From Bombella intestini (GTDB lineage: Bacteria; Pseudomonadota; Alphaproteobacteria; Acetobacterales; Acetobacteraceae), in NCBI RefSeq assembly GCF_002003665.1, contig NZ_JATM01000002.1:62001-126000 (forward strand): a stretch of DNA of 64,000 bases. Direction: 5' to 3'. Positions 8,980 to 16,796 of the stretch are shown here, piece by piece (the stretch's first letter is position 1; the number at the start of each line of letters is the position of its first letter). The translations under genes and the position numbers were made by a program. The notes beneath the pieces were generated by a model, which saw only the letters and a program-made list of their open reading frames with translations, searched no databases and was not told where the DNA came from.

Positions 8980-9474
8980 TCAGCTATTGTTGTGCCTGTG
9001 GTGTACAATGCAGGGAGGTGCATTTTCAGGCCAGTTTCCGGGCCAGTCGGTAATGTGGTCTTCCAGCATTCCAGCGCGCCGCTCGCTGATGCAACGCCCA
9101 CTGGCCGAGGCCCCCGCCTTTATGACGCTATCGCTTGTTCCGGTACGGAGAGGGTGCCAATCCGGCAGGTCAAATCCATCCCGCAGGAGGCGATATGCGC
9201 AGCTTGGTGGGAGCCAGTCGACTTCCTCTAGAATGGCGGGGGTTAGGGAAATGCAGTCCGGGACTTTCCTCTGGCGTCGTTCATAATTGGTGCAGCGGCA
9301 GGTCTGTGTGTCGAGCAGGCGGCAGGAGACATCAGTCCAGATGATTTCGTCCGTATCCTCATCACGCAGTTTATTTAGGCAGCAGCGGCCGCAGCCATCA
9401 CAGAGCGATTCCCACTGGCTGGGTGTCATGTCTTGTAGGGAAGTGGTCCGCCAGAAGGGAAGGGGGTCTGTCAT
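8980..9474 (-). CDS. YcgN-like UPF0260 cysteine-cluster protein
   Basis: A 164-residue member of the UPF0260/YkgJ cysteine-cluster group. The N-terminal part has the CDGCGRCC cluster, followed by further conserved cysteines (VSCRLLDTQTCRCTNY, VPDC) and the family sequence LPPSCAYRLL. The cysteines suggest a bound metal or Fe-S cluster; the function is unknown. The frame is open to 9543, but the ATG at 9474 overlaps the upstream stop as ATGA (9474-9471) and matches the family N-terminus, indicating translational coupling. Confidence 0.88.
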   Translation of the reverse strand: MTDPLPFWRTTSLQDMTPSQWESLCDGCGRCCLNKLRDEDTDEIIWTDVSCRLLDTQTCRCTNYERRQRKVPDCISLTPAILEEVDWLPPSCAYRLLRDGFDLPDWHPLRTGTSDSVIKAGASASGRCISERRAGMLEDHITDWPGNWPENAPPCIVHHRHNNS

Positions 9475-10505
9475 CTTTGGGGCTTCTCCATCATCAATGG
9501 CATAGAGGAGGAATGGCACGGGAGCGTGGAATGAGTGAGCCATGCATTAAAGCGTTCACTCAGCATGAGCGCATGTGTTGCCCAGAAATTGTCACTGATT
9601 TCAAGTGATTCGGCGGGTAAAGTGTCGGGAAGATAGGGAAGATGAGGCGGATTGTGCAGAAGAATAGCACGTGTCTCATCGGTCTTTTCGGGGGGAAGCG
9701 TTGCGGGAATACCCCATACGGCAGGGCTATAAAGGATATGGTTCATGTCCGGCTGATAGGGCCGTGTCAGTGTGTCTTTCGTCTGGGGAGAGAGAATGAT
9801 GGCACCGGGGATGACCCCCATCAGAACGGTTTGTTTCTGTAGGATGCGTTGGGCATCGGTAGGTGAGTGCCACCAGACGATATAAGGCCTCAGCTGGTTG
9901 AGCTTATGGAAGGCACGGTCGATTCCGGCATTGGTGGAAAGCTCGGCATAGATTTTATTAGGGGGAACGTTATCGGCCAAAAGGGCGATTTCCAACGTCA
10001 TGCGGGGGCCGCGGAAAAAGGTTCGCTGACCGGGGTAGCGGGCAACATCCCACAAGGTTGTCCAATGTGGTGATGATGTGACGCGGGATGTATCCCGGAA
10101 GAGGATATTGCGGAAGAAACCAGCCGGTTGGCCGCATCGGTCCAGCGTGTGCAGGGGTTGTAGCCATGAGCGTGCACAGGCGATGGCTGACTCTGTGCTA
10201 TCGAGCATGATGGCCTGAACAGTTTGCGGGTAAGCGAGAGCCTGTTGTTCTATTTCTTCCAGACCTCGATCTTCACGGCCTAGGAATTTGAGGTCTATGG
10301 AACTGGAGCTGCGCAGGACTGGCCCAACGAGTTGCTGCTCTGGGATAGCCCAATAATATGTTTTCCCCTGAGGGAGAGAGTCTGGCTGTGCGTTGGCGGA
10401 GGCAGCACCCATCATAGAGGCAAGAATCAGACAGTATGCTGATAAGTGGCAGGCGGAGTGACGACCCTTCCCAAAGAGTGTTTCGATTGGGTGAACTGCC
10501 GCCAT
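9471..10505 (-). CDS. PotD-like periplasmic solute-binding protein, orphan
   Basis: A 344-residue extracellular solute-binding protein of the polyamine-type (PotD/PotF-like) class. The N-terminus has a hydrophobic segment ending in an Ala-x-Ala site (ANAQ), consistent with secretion. The core has the typical stretch GPRMTLEIALLADNV followed by IDRAFHKLNQLRPYIVWWHS. No ABC ATPase or permease gene lies nearby, so the ligand and partner are unknown. The start is uncertain: the frame opens at 10577 and ATG 10505 is preferred because it gives a shorter signal peptide; neither has a good ribosome-binding site. The stop overlaps the next start as ATGA. Confidence 0.75.
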   Translation of the reverse strand: MAAVHPIETLFGKGRHSACHLSAYCLILASMMGAASANAQPDSLPQGKTYYWAIPEQQLVGPVLRSSSSIDLKFLGREDRGLEEIEQQALAYPQTVQAIMLDSTESAIACARSWLQPLHTLDRCGQPAGFFRNILFRDTSRVTSSPHWTTLWDVARYPGQRTFFRGPRMTLEIALLADNVPPNKIYAELSTNAGIDRAFHKLNQLRPYIVWWHSPTDAQRILQKQTVLMGVIPGAIILSPQTKDTLTRPYQPDMNHILYSPAVWGIPATLPPEKTDETRAILLHNPPHLPYLPDTLPAESLEISDNFWATHALMLSERFNAWLTHSTLPCHSSSMPLMMEKPQR

Positions 10506-10929
10506 AATGACGTTGAATAGACGGCGGTTTCTGTAAGAAGACGGGCTCTGGTAGTTCCGGGGGCGGGATATTCTCATAACGTGTGCGGCACCGTACAGAC
10601 TGTTGAGGTGGCAGTGTGAACCAAGGAAAGATCGGTTTAGGGGACTGGCGGATACGAGAGCTTATTACATAGTGATTCTTGAAACTTCGTTACAGATGGC
10701 GATGAGAAACGAAATAAGACATTTTTATGCCTTTTTTTGAGGGTAGAATAAGGAGCTATTATTAGCTTAATTTTATTCAGCGAGAGGCCTTTCCCATTAT
10801 TGGGGGGTGCTTTGGCTTTTTTTCGTGTGGTGCTATAGATGGAATAATGGCCTGCGAAAGGGTACGTTCTGTTTTCTTTTCCGCATGAGCCTTAGTGTTT
10901 CGTAAATTTAGAAGGGCAGCAGTCGTATC
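10506..10929. other. Long intergenic region, no gene seen
   Basis: About 420 bases between divergent genes. The stretch 10670-10800 is AT-rich and contains a small perfect hairpin, AGCTA-TTAT-TAGCT at 10754-10767. No convincing ORF or tRNA is visible. It presumably holds the two divergent promoters. Confidence 0.5.
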
Positions 10930-11373
10930 ATGAATGGTCTACTGGAACTTGGGCAGGCAGTGCTTGCTGCCCAGGGAAAGATTTTCAAGGAATGTGCAAA
11001 GCGGCATGGAATCCGGTTGTGCTTTCTTGTTGTAGCACTCGTGTTCCTTGCTTTTGCGGCTGTCACGCTTCATTGGGTGTTCTGGGCGTTTTTCCGGCAG
11101 GTCTGTCATCTGGGCCTTCTGCTGTCTGCGACCTGCGTGTTGGGGCTTGATATCCTGTTCGCTGTTATCTTCCTGCTTCTGGCACTGCGTGCTGGTCATA
11201 CTGGCACCGCAGAGGAGCGTGCCCGTATGGAGCGGGATAGGAAGCTCCATGAACTGAAGCAGAATTTCGCTCTGACATCCCTGCTGGGTCTCGCTAGTGG
11301 GCCGGTGGGGCGTAACCTCGGTGGATATGCATGGCGTTTCGCTAAAGGGGCCTTTACACGCCGGAAAAAGTGA
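10930..11373 (+). CDS. Two-TM membrane protein (holin-like fold possible)
   Basis: A 147-residue protein of unknown function. Two hydrophobic segments (about residues 30-54 and 61-87) are joined by a short turn. A charged amphipathic stretch (EERARMERDRKLHELKQNF) and a basic tail (RRKK) follow. The layout resembles YqjE/holin superfamily membrane proteins, but I cannot assign it. It lies ahead of the DUF1656-HlyD-NodT genes on the same strand, with 269 bases between. The ribosome-binding site is weak (AGAAGGG about 13 bases upstream). Confidence 0.65.
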   Translation: MNGLLELGQAVLAAQGKIFKECAKRHGIRLCFLVVALVFLAFAAVTLHWVFWAFFRQVCHLGLLLSATCVLGLDILFAVIFLLLALRAGHTGTAEERARMERDRKLHELKQNFALTSLLGLASGPVGRNLGGYAWRFAKGAFTRRKK

Positions 11374-11399
11374 TTTTACCGGTTTCATTGACGTATGAG

Positions 11400-11430
11400 A
11401 GAAAAGAAGCGGCCTTTAGGGGCCGCTTCT
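11400..11430 (-). terminator. Terminator-like hairpin oriented leftward
   Basis: A perfect 10-bp inverted repeat (11405-11414 and 11421-11430) with a 6-base loop. On the minus strand it is followed by TTTTCTCTC, whereas on the plus strand no T-run follows. It lies 30 bases after the stop of the rightward two-TM gene, so it may still end that transcript weakly, but its T-tract faces the other direction. Confidence 0.5.
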
Positions 11431-11642
11431 GCCATGGGCTGTTTTTCCAGTGCGATTCTGCTCGGATTGATGGCATTTCATGCTGTCTCTCAGGTGGAAG
11501 TCCGGTATGGTACCTTCGATAAAACGAAGAACCGACCTGTCTGGATGAACACCAGACCTTTTGCAGGTGCGATGGGGAGCAATGTGAGCATAGCGTCAGA
11601 TACATCACCCGCACGGTCCCGGTTTTTCGGGGGATGCGGCGT

Positions 11643-11840
11643 ATGATGCTTTCGGAAGTCAGCCTCTGTGGTGTGTTTGTTTCTCCCATAGCTGTTTATG
11701 CGGTTTGCGCTGTGCTGGTGACACTGGCTTTGCGCTACGGGCTTTGGCGTCTTGGTGCGCTGGGCTGGTTCTGGCATGTCGCTTTGTTTGAGATCGCCCT
11801 GTATGTCTGTGTTCTCTGTCTGCTGGTTATTTTCGTCTGA
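11643..11840 (+). CDS. DUF1656 (AaeX-like) small membrane protein
   Basis: A 65-residue inner-membrane protein with two hydrophobic segments and the family motif WHVALFEIALYVCVLCLL near its end. DUF1656/AaeX proteins are small partners of FUSC-type aromatic-acid efflux pumps (AaeAB type). ATG 11643 has GGGGGA eight bases upstream; an earlier in-frame ATG at 11634 lies inside that site. The HlyD gene starts 15 bases later, so the two form an operon. The usual FUSC permease gene is not found next to it. Confidence 0.85.
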   Translation: MMLSEVSLCGVFVSPIAVYAVCAVLVTLALRYGLWRLGALGWFWHVALFEIALYVCVLCLLVIFV

Positions 11841-11854
11841 GGTGGAGCGGGGGT

Positions 11855-12766
11855 ATGAACTGGTTCCGGCGTCTCTTACGCCCAATACTGACATTGATCA
11901 TCATCGCACTGGCCATTGGGCTGGGATACGTCGTATGGGACCTATATGTCCTTGACCCTTGGACACGTGATGGCCGGGTGCGTGTCTATGTCGTTACGGC
12001 GACTCCTGAAGTGTCTGGTACGGTTGTTTCTGTCCCTGTCGTGGACAATCAGTTTGTTCATAAAGGCGATCCACTTTTCACGATTGATCCGCTGCGTTTC
12101 AAACTCAGGATTGATGAGGCAAGAGCCCGTCTGGCTGGCGTTACGGAAGATTATAAGCTGAGTGTCTTGAATGCGAAGCGGCGGCGGGGATTGGGGGGCG
12201 TTGTATCCCGGGAGGAACAGGACGTCTTCGACTCCGAGATGGAAGTGCGCCGTGCCCGATTGGAGGAAGCACGGTCCGCTTTGGATACGGCCCTGCTAAA
12301 CCTTCAGCGTTCTACGGTTTATTCTGCCGTGGATGGATATGTGACTAACCTCAATCTGCGTGTTGGCGATTATGTGACAGCCGGACAGTCCCGCATGGCT
12401 GTGATCGATGCCAACAGTTATTGGGTGTATGGTTATTTTGAAGAAACCAAGATGCATGGCGTACACGTTGGGGATAAGGCCCGCATCAAGCTGATGGGTT
12501 ACCGCCATATACTTAAGGGGCATGTGGTCAGTATCGGCCGAGGCATTAATGATGCGAACGGCGTGTCGGATAGGCTTGGCCTACCGGATGTAAATCCGAT
12601 CTTCACATGGGTGCGGCTGGCGCAGCGTATTCCTGTACGTATTGAGATTGATGAAATGCCGCCGGAGGTTATCCTTTCCGCTGGCATGACAGCCACCGTG
12701 GCCGTAGGGAAGGAAAAAGCCGGAGGCAGGGGCCTGCTAACGACATGGCTGCAGGATCACCTGTGA
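11855..12766 (+). CDS. HlyD/AaeA-like periplasmic adaptor of an efflux pump
   Basis: Membrane-fusion protein of 303 residues that would bridge an inner-membrane pump and an outer-membrane channel. It has an N-terminal anchor (LTLIIIALAIGLGYVVWDLYV) and then the biotinyl-lipoyl-like beginning EVSGTVVSVPVVDNQFVHKGDPLFTID. A short helical hairpin (about 90-145) follows, then the second lipoyl half and beta-barrel (DGYVTNLNLRVGDYVTAGQ, VYGYFEETKMHGVHVGDKARI). GGAG precedes the start. It sits between the DUF1656 and NodT genes. The substrate class (aromatic acids or similar) is inference from the AaeA-like type. Confidence 0.9.
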   Translation: MNWFRRLLRPILTLIIIALAIGLGYVVWDLYVLDPWTRDGRVRVYVVTATPEVSGTVVSVPVVDNQFVHKGDPLFTIDPLRFKLRIDEARARLAGVTEDYKLSVLNAKRRRGLGGVVSREEQDVFDSEMEVRRARLEEARSALDTALLNLQRSTVYSAVDGYVTNLNLRVGDYVTAGQSRMAVIDANSYWVYGYFEETKMHGVHVGDKARIKLMGYRHILKGHVVSIGRGINDANGVSDRLGLPDVNPIFTWVRLAQRIPVRIEIDEMPPEVILSAGMTATVAVGKEKAGGRGLLTTWLQDHL

Positions 12767-12767
12767 G

Positions 12768-14276
12768 ATGAAGAAACGGTTTGTTCCCCTTGCTATCAGT
12801 AGTTGCCTTTTCCTGACATCTTGTATGGTCGGGCCGGAATATAAGCCGGATAGGATGAAGGTGCCGGGCCATTTTACCAGTGAGCCCCACCCAGCAACGA
12901 AGGAAGAAATTGCCGAGACGGAAGCCAATCTTCGGGATTGGTGGGCGCAGTTCCATGACCCGGTGCTGGATAGACTGGTCGAACAGACCATTAGGGGGAA
13001 TTACGACCTTCAGGTCGCAACCGAACATGTGTTAGCGGAGCAGTCCATCCGCAGGCAAGCGCAGTCCAATTGGTATCCGCAGTTAGATGCTAATGCCGGG
13101 GGCGGGGACAGCCGTTACTCCATTAATGTTGATAACTGGCCTTTGCGCCCGGGCAATCCGAATAACCATCCTAATGCTTCCGTGCTGACCTATGGTGCTC
13201 GGGCGAGTTGGGAGATTGATGTTTTCGGTCATATCTCTCGGCAGGTGCAGGAGCGTAAAAGGCTGGTAGAGGTGAGCATTGAGGAGCGGCGGGGGCTGCT
13301 TCTGTCTTTGTTAAGCCAGCTAGTGACAGATTATATCGAGCTGCGGACCATCCAGACACGGATGAGCGTGACGGAAGACTCCATCCGCACGGCTCGTGAT
13401 AGCACTAATCTGGTGGAGAGGCTCTTCAACAACGGTGTCGGTAATACTTTGGCGATTGCCCAGTCCCGGACAGAAGAACATGCTGAACTGGCCCGCCTTC
13501 CCCCCTTGCGGGCACGGCAGGAGCAGCTCATCCATGCCATCAATGTGTTGATGGGTGAGATGCCCGGTAAGGAACAGCCCGATCTAGAAGAACGGAAACC
13601 CATTCCAACCCTACCGCCGTTCCCGGCTATGCTTCCTTCAACCGTGTTGACCAACCGGCCAGATATCCGCTCTGCTGAGCGGCGTTATGCGGCGAGCGTG
13701 TCCCGCATTGGGATTACGATTTCTAATCTTTACCCCAATTTCAGTATTCCACTGACATTCAATCCCAATGCCTCAGCCGCTTATCAGGCTTTTCAGCTGG
13801 GGGGGATGAGTTGGAATGTGATGATGATGGCGTCTCTGCCTATCTTGCACGGGGGCAAATATAGTGCCCAGATTGCTCAGGCTAGAAGCGAGGCAGAGGC
13901 CAGCCGCCTGCAATATCGCCAGACTGTTTTGAATGCCTTCCGGGAGGTAGAAGATAGTCTGGATGACTGGCATCAAGATAATGAGCTCGTGCGAGAAGAG
14001 CGGGAGGCCGCCACGCAGGCCGGGCTTGCCTTGTCTCGTGCCCGCAAGCTCTATGCTGCCGGATTGACGGGCTATCTGGATGTTCTGAACTCCCAGCAGA
14101 CCTACCTGTCCCGCCGGGTGGCCGCAGTGTCGGCAACGGGTAAGCGTATGGATGATGCCATTTCGCTCTATATTTCCTTCGGTGCTGGTTGGCAGGGGCG
14201 GGAGCTTTCCAACACCACTCTGCAGGTGGAACAGCATGAAAGTAGAGATATGATCTTGCGGGCCTTCAGCCGGTAA
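12768..14276 (+). CDS. NodT/OprM-family outer-membrane efflux lipoprotein
   Basis: A TolC-like outer-membrane factor of 502 residues. The signal peptide ends in a lipobox LTSC with lipidated C19, then MVGPEYKP, the hallmark of the NodT/OprM group. Two repeated outer-membrane efflux protein domains follow (about 65-260 and 290-480), including VLTNRPDIRSAERRYAASVSRIG and the second-half motif SRARKLYAAGLTGYLDVLNSQQ. It starts one base after the HlyD stop, so translation is probably coupled. It is the exit duct of the export set. Confidence 0.93.
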   Translation: MKKRFVPLAISSCLFLTSCMVGPEYKPDRMKVPGHFTSEPHPATKEEIAETEANLRDWWAQFHDPVLDRLVEQTIRGNYDLQVATEHVLAEQSIRRQAQSNWYPQLDANAGGGDSRYSINVDNWPLRPGNPNNHPNASVLTYGARASWEIDVFGHISRQVQERKRLVEVSIEERRGLLLSLLSQLVTDYIELRTIQTRMSVTEDSIRTARDSTNLVERLFNNGVGNTLAIAQSRTEEHAELARLPPLRARQEQLIHAINVLMGEMPGKEQPDLEERKPIPTLPPFPAMLPSTVLTNRPDIRSAERRYAASVSRIGITISNLYPNFSIPLTFNPNASAAYQAFQLGGMSWNVMMMASLPILHGGKYSAQIAQARSEAEASRLQYRQTVLNAFREVEDSLDDWHQDNELVREEREAATQAGLALSRARKLYAAGLTGYLDVLNSQQTYLSRRVAAVSATGKRMDDAISLYISFGAGWQGRELSNTTLQVEQHESRDMILRAFSR

Positions 14277-14290
14277 GTCAGGGGGATGTT

Positions 14291-15241
14291 CTAGCTCAGG
14301 TCGGAACGGTTGGCCTGCATCGTGCTGAAGCGCAGATTAAGTGCACGCACCTTTCCCGTTCGGTCAGGGACATCCAGTGTGACGGTCGGGTCCAACCGCA
14401 TGGCGTCATAGCCGGCAAGATGGACGATACCGACAGGGTTATGAGGGAAGGTAACCTCGCAAAGTAGGCCAGTATGTGGGTCAGTTTGCCACGGTCCTAA
14501 GTAGTTGCATCCGGCGGGCATTAGGGCGGTAGTATAGCCTTCGTGATAGCTTGTTAGTGCTATGGCAAGCTGGCCGGAACTGAATATCTTGCCATGACGC
14601 AGGGCAACCCCCTGCCAGTGCTGGAGTCGGGGCCAGTGAGAGGCCATGCGGGAGAGGGCGAATACACCGGCATTGAGAGTCGGGCGGACGCCAATACTGC
14701 GGCAGATCGCACGGGGTAGCCGTGCCAGACGGGCATTTTTATACAGAATGGAGCGGAGCTGTACGAGGTTGCAAGGTAGCCACCGCAGCCGGAAGAGCGG
14801 CTTGTGGAAAAAGATTTCCGGCGTGATGGCCAGAGCGTATGGTGTCTGTTCGGCGGCCTGAAAAAGCAGGATGACGGCTTGACTGTCCTGCACCCAAGCG
14901 TCCGCATCAATCCAGACGAGCGTATCGTGGGTTGGGAAGATTTGGTCCAGCCACATTTTAGATAGTTCAATGGCTAGATTGGGCCGTTTGCGAAGTGCTC
15001 GGCGTGAGACATGGGGGAAGGCTTTCGGGCTGCGGACAATAAGCCCTTGCTGCTCTAGCTGGAGACGCTGAGACTGTGTCAGCCCGCCATCAATGCAGGC
15101 AATGTCTACCTGCTCTAGAGCCGGAAAGCGGCGAATAGAGGCGATGAGTTCTTGGAGCAGTGGGAAATAGCGGCTGTCACTGCCTGTAATGATAAGCCGG
15201 CGGGGTGTTCTGGCAGGGGGGAGACTGTCAGTAGGCGGCAT
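14291..15241 (-). CDS. Putative glycosyltransferase (GT-A type, DxD)
   Basis: A 316-residue protein with features of a nucleotide-sugar-dependent GT-A transferase: a beta-alpha start (RLIITGSDSRYFPLLQELIASI), and a DxD motif in WIDADAW (D112-D114) ending a typical beta-strand. A later LNAGVFALSR resembles the acceptor-side motif of GT8-like enzymes. There is no signal peptide or membrane segment. Substrates are unknown. It is convergent with the NodT gene and divergent from the small-protein/DnaJ pair. Weak upstream GGAAG supports the start. Confidence 0.7.
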   Translation of the reverse strand: MPPTDSLPPARTPRRLIITGSDSRYFPLLQELIASIRRFPALEQVDIACIDGGLTQSQRLQLEQQGLIVRSPKAFPHVSRRALRKRPNLAIELSKMWLDQIFPTHDTLVWIDADAWVQDSQAVILLFQAAEQTPYALAITPEIFFHKPLFRLRWLPCNLVQLRSILYKNARLARLPRAICRSIGVRPTLNAGVFALSRMASHWPRLQHWQGVALRHGKIFSSGQLAIALTSYHEGYTTALMPAGCNYLGPWQTDPHTGLLCEVTFPHNPVGIVHLAGYDAMRLDPTVTLDVPDRTGKVRALNLRFSTMQANRSDLS

Positions 15242-15359
15242 GGAGAACTGTCTTCCGGTAAGGTTGGGTAGAGTTGCGGGAAATGCAGAGGCAAAACCCC
15301 GTTTTCTATTGACCTTACCTTATAGGCACACCACTTCTTTAGAAAAGAAAGGTTTTCCC

Positions 15360-15518
15360 ATGACAGGTACGCCAGCACAGTCAGCCGCCGATTTTTTGCG
15401 CCCTAGGGTGCGGACTCTCATTAAGGAGGCTGAGGCAGAAGGCTACTCAAAAAGCAGGGTTTTAGCCGTGCTGATCGACCTGTTGGATGATACGGATCTG
15501 GAGGATGCAGGACAGTAA
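15360..15518 (+). CDS. 52-residue protein coupled to a DnaJ-class gene
   Basis: A small acidic protein with two predicted helices: AADFLRPRVRTLIKEAEAEG and SKSRVLAVLIDLLDD. I do not recognise the family. The frame is open further upstream, but ATG 15360 has AAAGG nine bases upstream. Its stop and the next start overlap as TAATG at 15516-15520, so the DnaJ-like protein is probably made by coupled re-initiation. That suggests a partner or modulator of the chaperone, comparable in principle to CbpM with CbpA, though it is shorter and no homology is claimed. Confidence 0.75.
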   Translation: MTGTPAQSAADFLRPRVRTLIKEAEAEGYSKSRVLAVLIDLLDDTDLEDAGQ

Positions 15519-16435
15519 TGGCGACTGACCCATATAAGGTTCTTGGTGTAAGCAATACGGCTTCGGACAAGGAAATCCGCAGTGCCTACCGTCGGCTAGT
15601 CAAGCAGTATCACCCTGATCGTAACCCCGGTGATACCAAGGCCGAGGAACGCTTCAAGGAGATTGGCAAGGCGTACGAGATTATTGGAGACGAAGAAAAG
15701 CGTGGCCAGTTTGATCGTGGCGAGATCGATGCGGATGGTCAGGTGCGTGGCCCCTTTGGCGGTGGCTTCGGCGGTGGCGCTGGTGCCGGTGGTTTTGGCG
15801 GTTTCGGGGGATTCTCTGGCGGTGGCTTCAACCCCGAGGACCTAGGGGATATTTTCGGTGCTTTTGGCGGCGGCGGTGGTTTTCGCTCTTCCCGGCCTCG
15901 TCGGGGTGAGGATGTGCATGGTGAATTGCGTATCAGCATGGAGGAATGTGCCCTCGGAACTCGCCGTGAGGTCAGCCTTGGTGGTGGGCGTGAGGTTGCT
16001 GTTGCCATTCCGGCCGGTATTGAGGATGGTAAAACCCTCCGGCTGAAGGGCAAAGGTCAGCCGGGGCAGCCCGGTATGGATGGCCGCCCCGGTCCTGCTG
16101 GTGATGTGCTGCTGAAGATTCATGTGGCTGAAGACCCTTATTATAAGCGTGAGGGTCGTAATCTGCGTGTCACGCAGGATGTTGACCTTCATACGGCTGT
16201 GCTAGGGGGCAAGGTGCATGTCCGCACTCCTGCCGGAACGGTTGCGCTGAAGGTTAAGCCGCACTCTGATAGTGGTACGGTCCTGCGGTTGGGAGGGCGT
16301 GGTATTGCTGCGGATAAGAACCATGCAGCGGGTAACCTGCTGGTGACCCTGCGTGTGACGCTGGGGACTATCTCGCCAGAGCTAGAAGCCCTTCTGCGCC
16401 GTGAAGCTGATAGGGAAGCGGAAGTAAAAGGCTGA
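15518..16435 (+). CDS. DnaJ-class (CbpA-like) Hsp40 co-chaperone
   Basis: A class B Hsp40 of 305 residues that would stimulate DnaK. The J domain covers residues 1-70 with HPD at 32-34. A Gly/Phe-rich linker spans about 75-125. The C-terminal peptide-binding region begins at about 130 (RRGEDVHGELRISMEECALGTRREVSL). The cysteine-rich zinc-finger repeats of true DnaJ are absent, so this is CbpA/DjlA-type, not dnaJ itself. It is translationally coupled to the 52-residue protein upstream. Confidence 0.92.
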   Translation: MATDPYKVLGVSNTASDKEIRSAYRRLVKQYHPDRNPGDTKAEERFKEIGKAYEIIGDEEKRGQFDRGEIDADGQVRGPFGGGFGGGAGAGGFGGFGGFSGGGFNPEDLGDIFGAFGGGGGFRSSRPRRGEDVHGELRISMEECALGTRREVSLGGGREVAVAIPAGIEDGKTLRLKGKGQPGQPGMDGRPGPAGDVLLKIHVAEDPYYKREGRNLRVTQDVDLHTAVLGGKVHVRTPAGTVALKVKPHSDSGTVLRLGGRGIAADKNHAAGNLLVTLRVTLGTISPELEALLRREADREAEVKG

Positions 16436-16590
16436 TATCAGGCACGGGCGGCCCCACCGGGTGTGGTGTGAAACTATGTGAAGGGGCAGGGCAGGCCATT
16501 CCACCGTCTGTGTAAGGTGCGAGTGGCCTGTTTCTGTTATGCTGGCGCCGGCCCCATGCAGGGCGAGGCGAAGCGGGAGAAGAGAGGGCC

Positions 16591-16737
16591 ATGGTCTGGG
16601 GAGCGTCTTTCTGGCAGCGTGTCAGGCAGTCCAGCGTTCTGGGTGCATTGGTAGCCATTGTGTTTGTCGTGGCTGTGTGCGTGTTGGGCGTGGTGGGTAT
16701 TTTGCAGGTTGATGGGTTCCACCTCGCCGGTGGTTGA
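16591..16737 (+). CDS. Small single-TM protein, 48 residues
   Basis: A short ORF supported by AGAGAGG four bases before its ATG and by its composition. It has a polar, basic start (MVWGASFWQRVRQSS), one hydrophobic segment of about 22 residues (residues 16-37) and a short tail (QVDGFHLAGG). No homologue is recognised. It lies alone between the DnaJ-like and peptide-transporter genes, 59 bases before the latter. An inner-membrane location is inferred from the hydrophobic segment and the positive-inside rule. Confidence 0.5.
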   Translation: MVWGASFWQRVRQSSVLGALVAIVFVVAVCVLGVVGILQVDGFHLAGG

Positions 16738-16796
16738 ATTTTGCGCTATGTGAGGGAAGTATCAGTTTCCTTCCCGTAATGGAGTAGCGTGCTTTC

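Noticed and set aside
11395-11646. An 83-residue frame between the two-TM gene and the DUF1656 gene
   Set aside because: It starts inside a terminator-like hairpin without a ribosome-binding site and shows no family resemblance or convincing composition.
15842-16192. Antisense frame over the DnaJ-like gene
   Set aside because: It reflects the Gly-rich repetitive codons of the sense gene and has no start signal.
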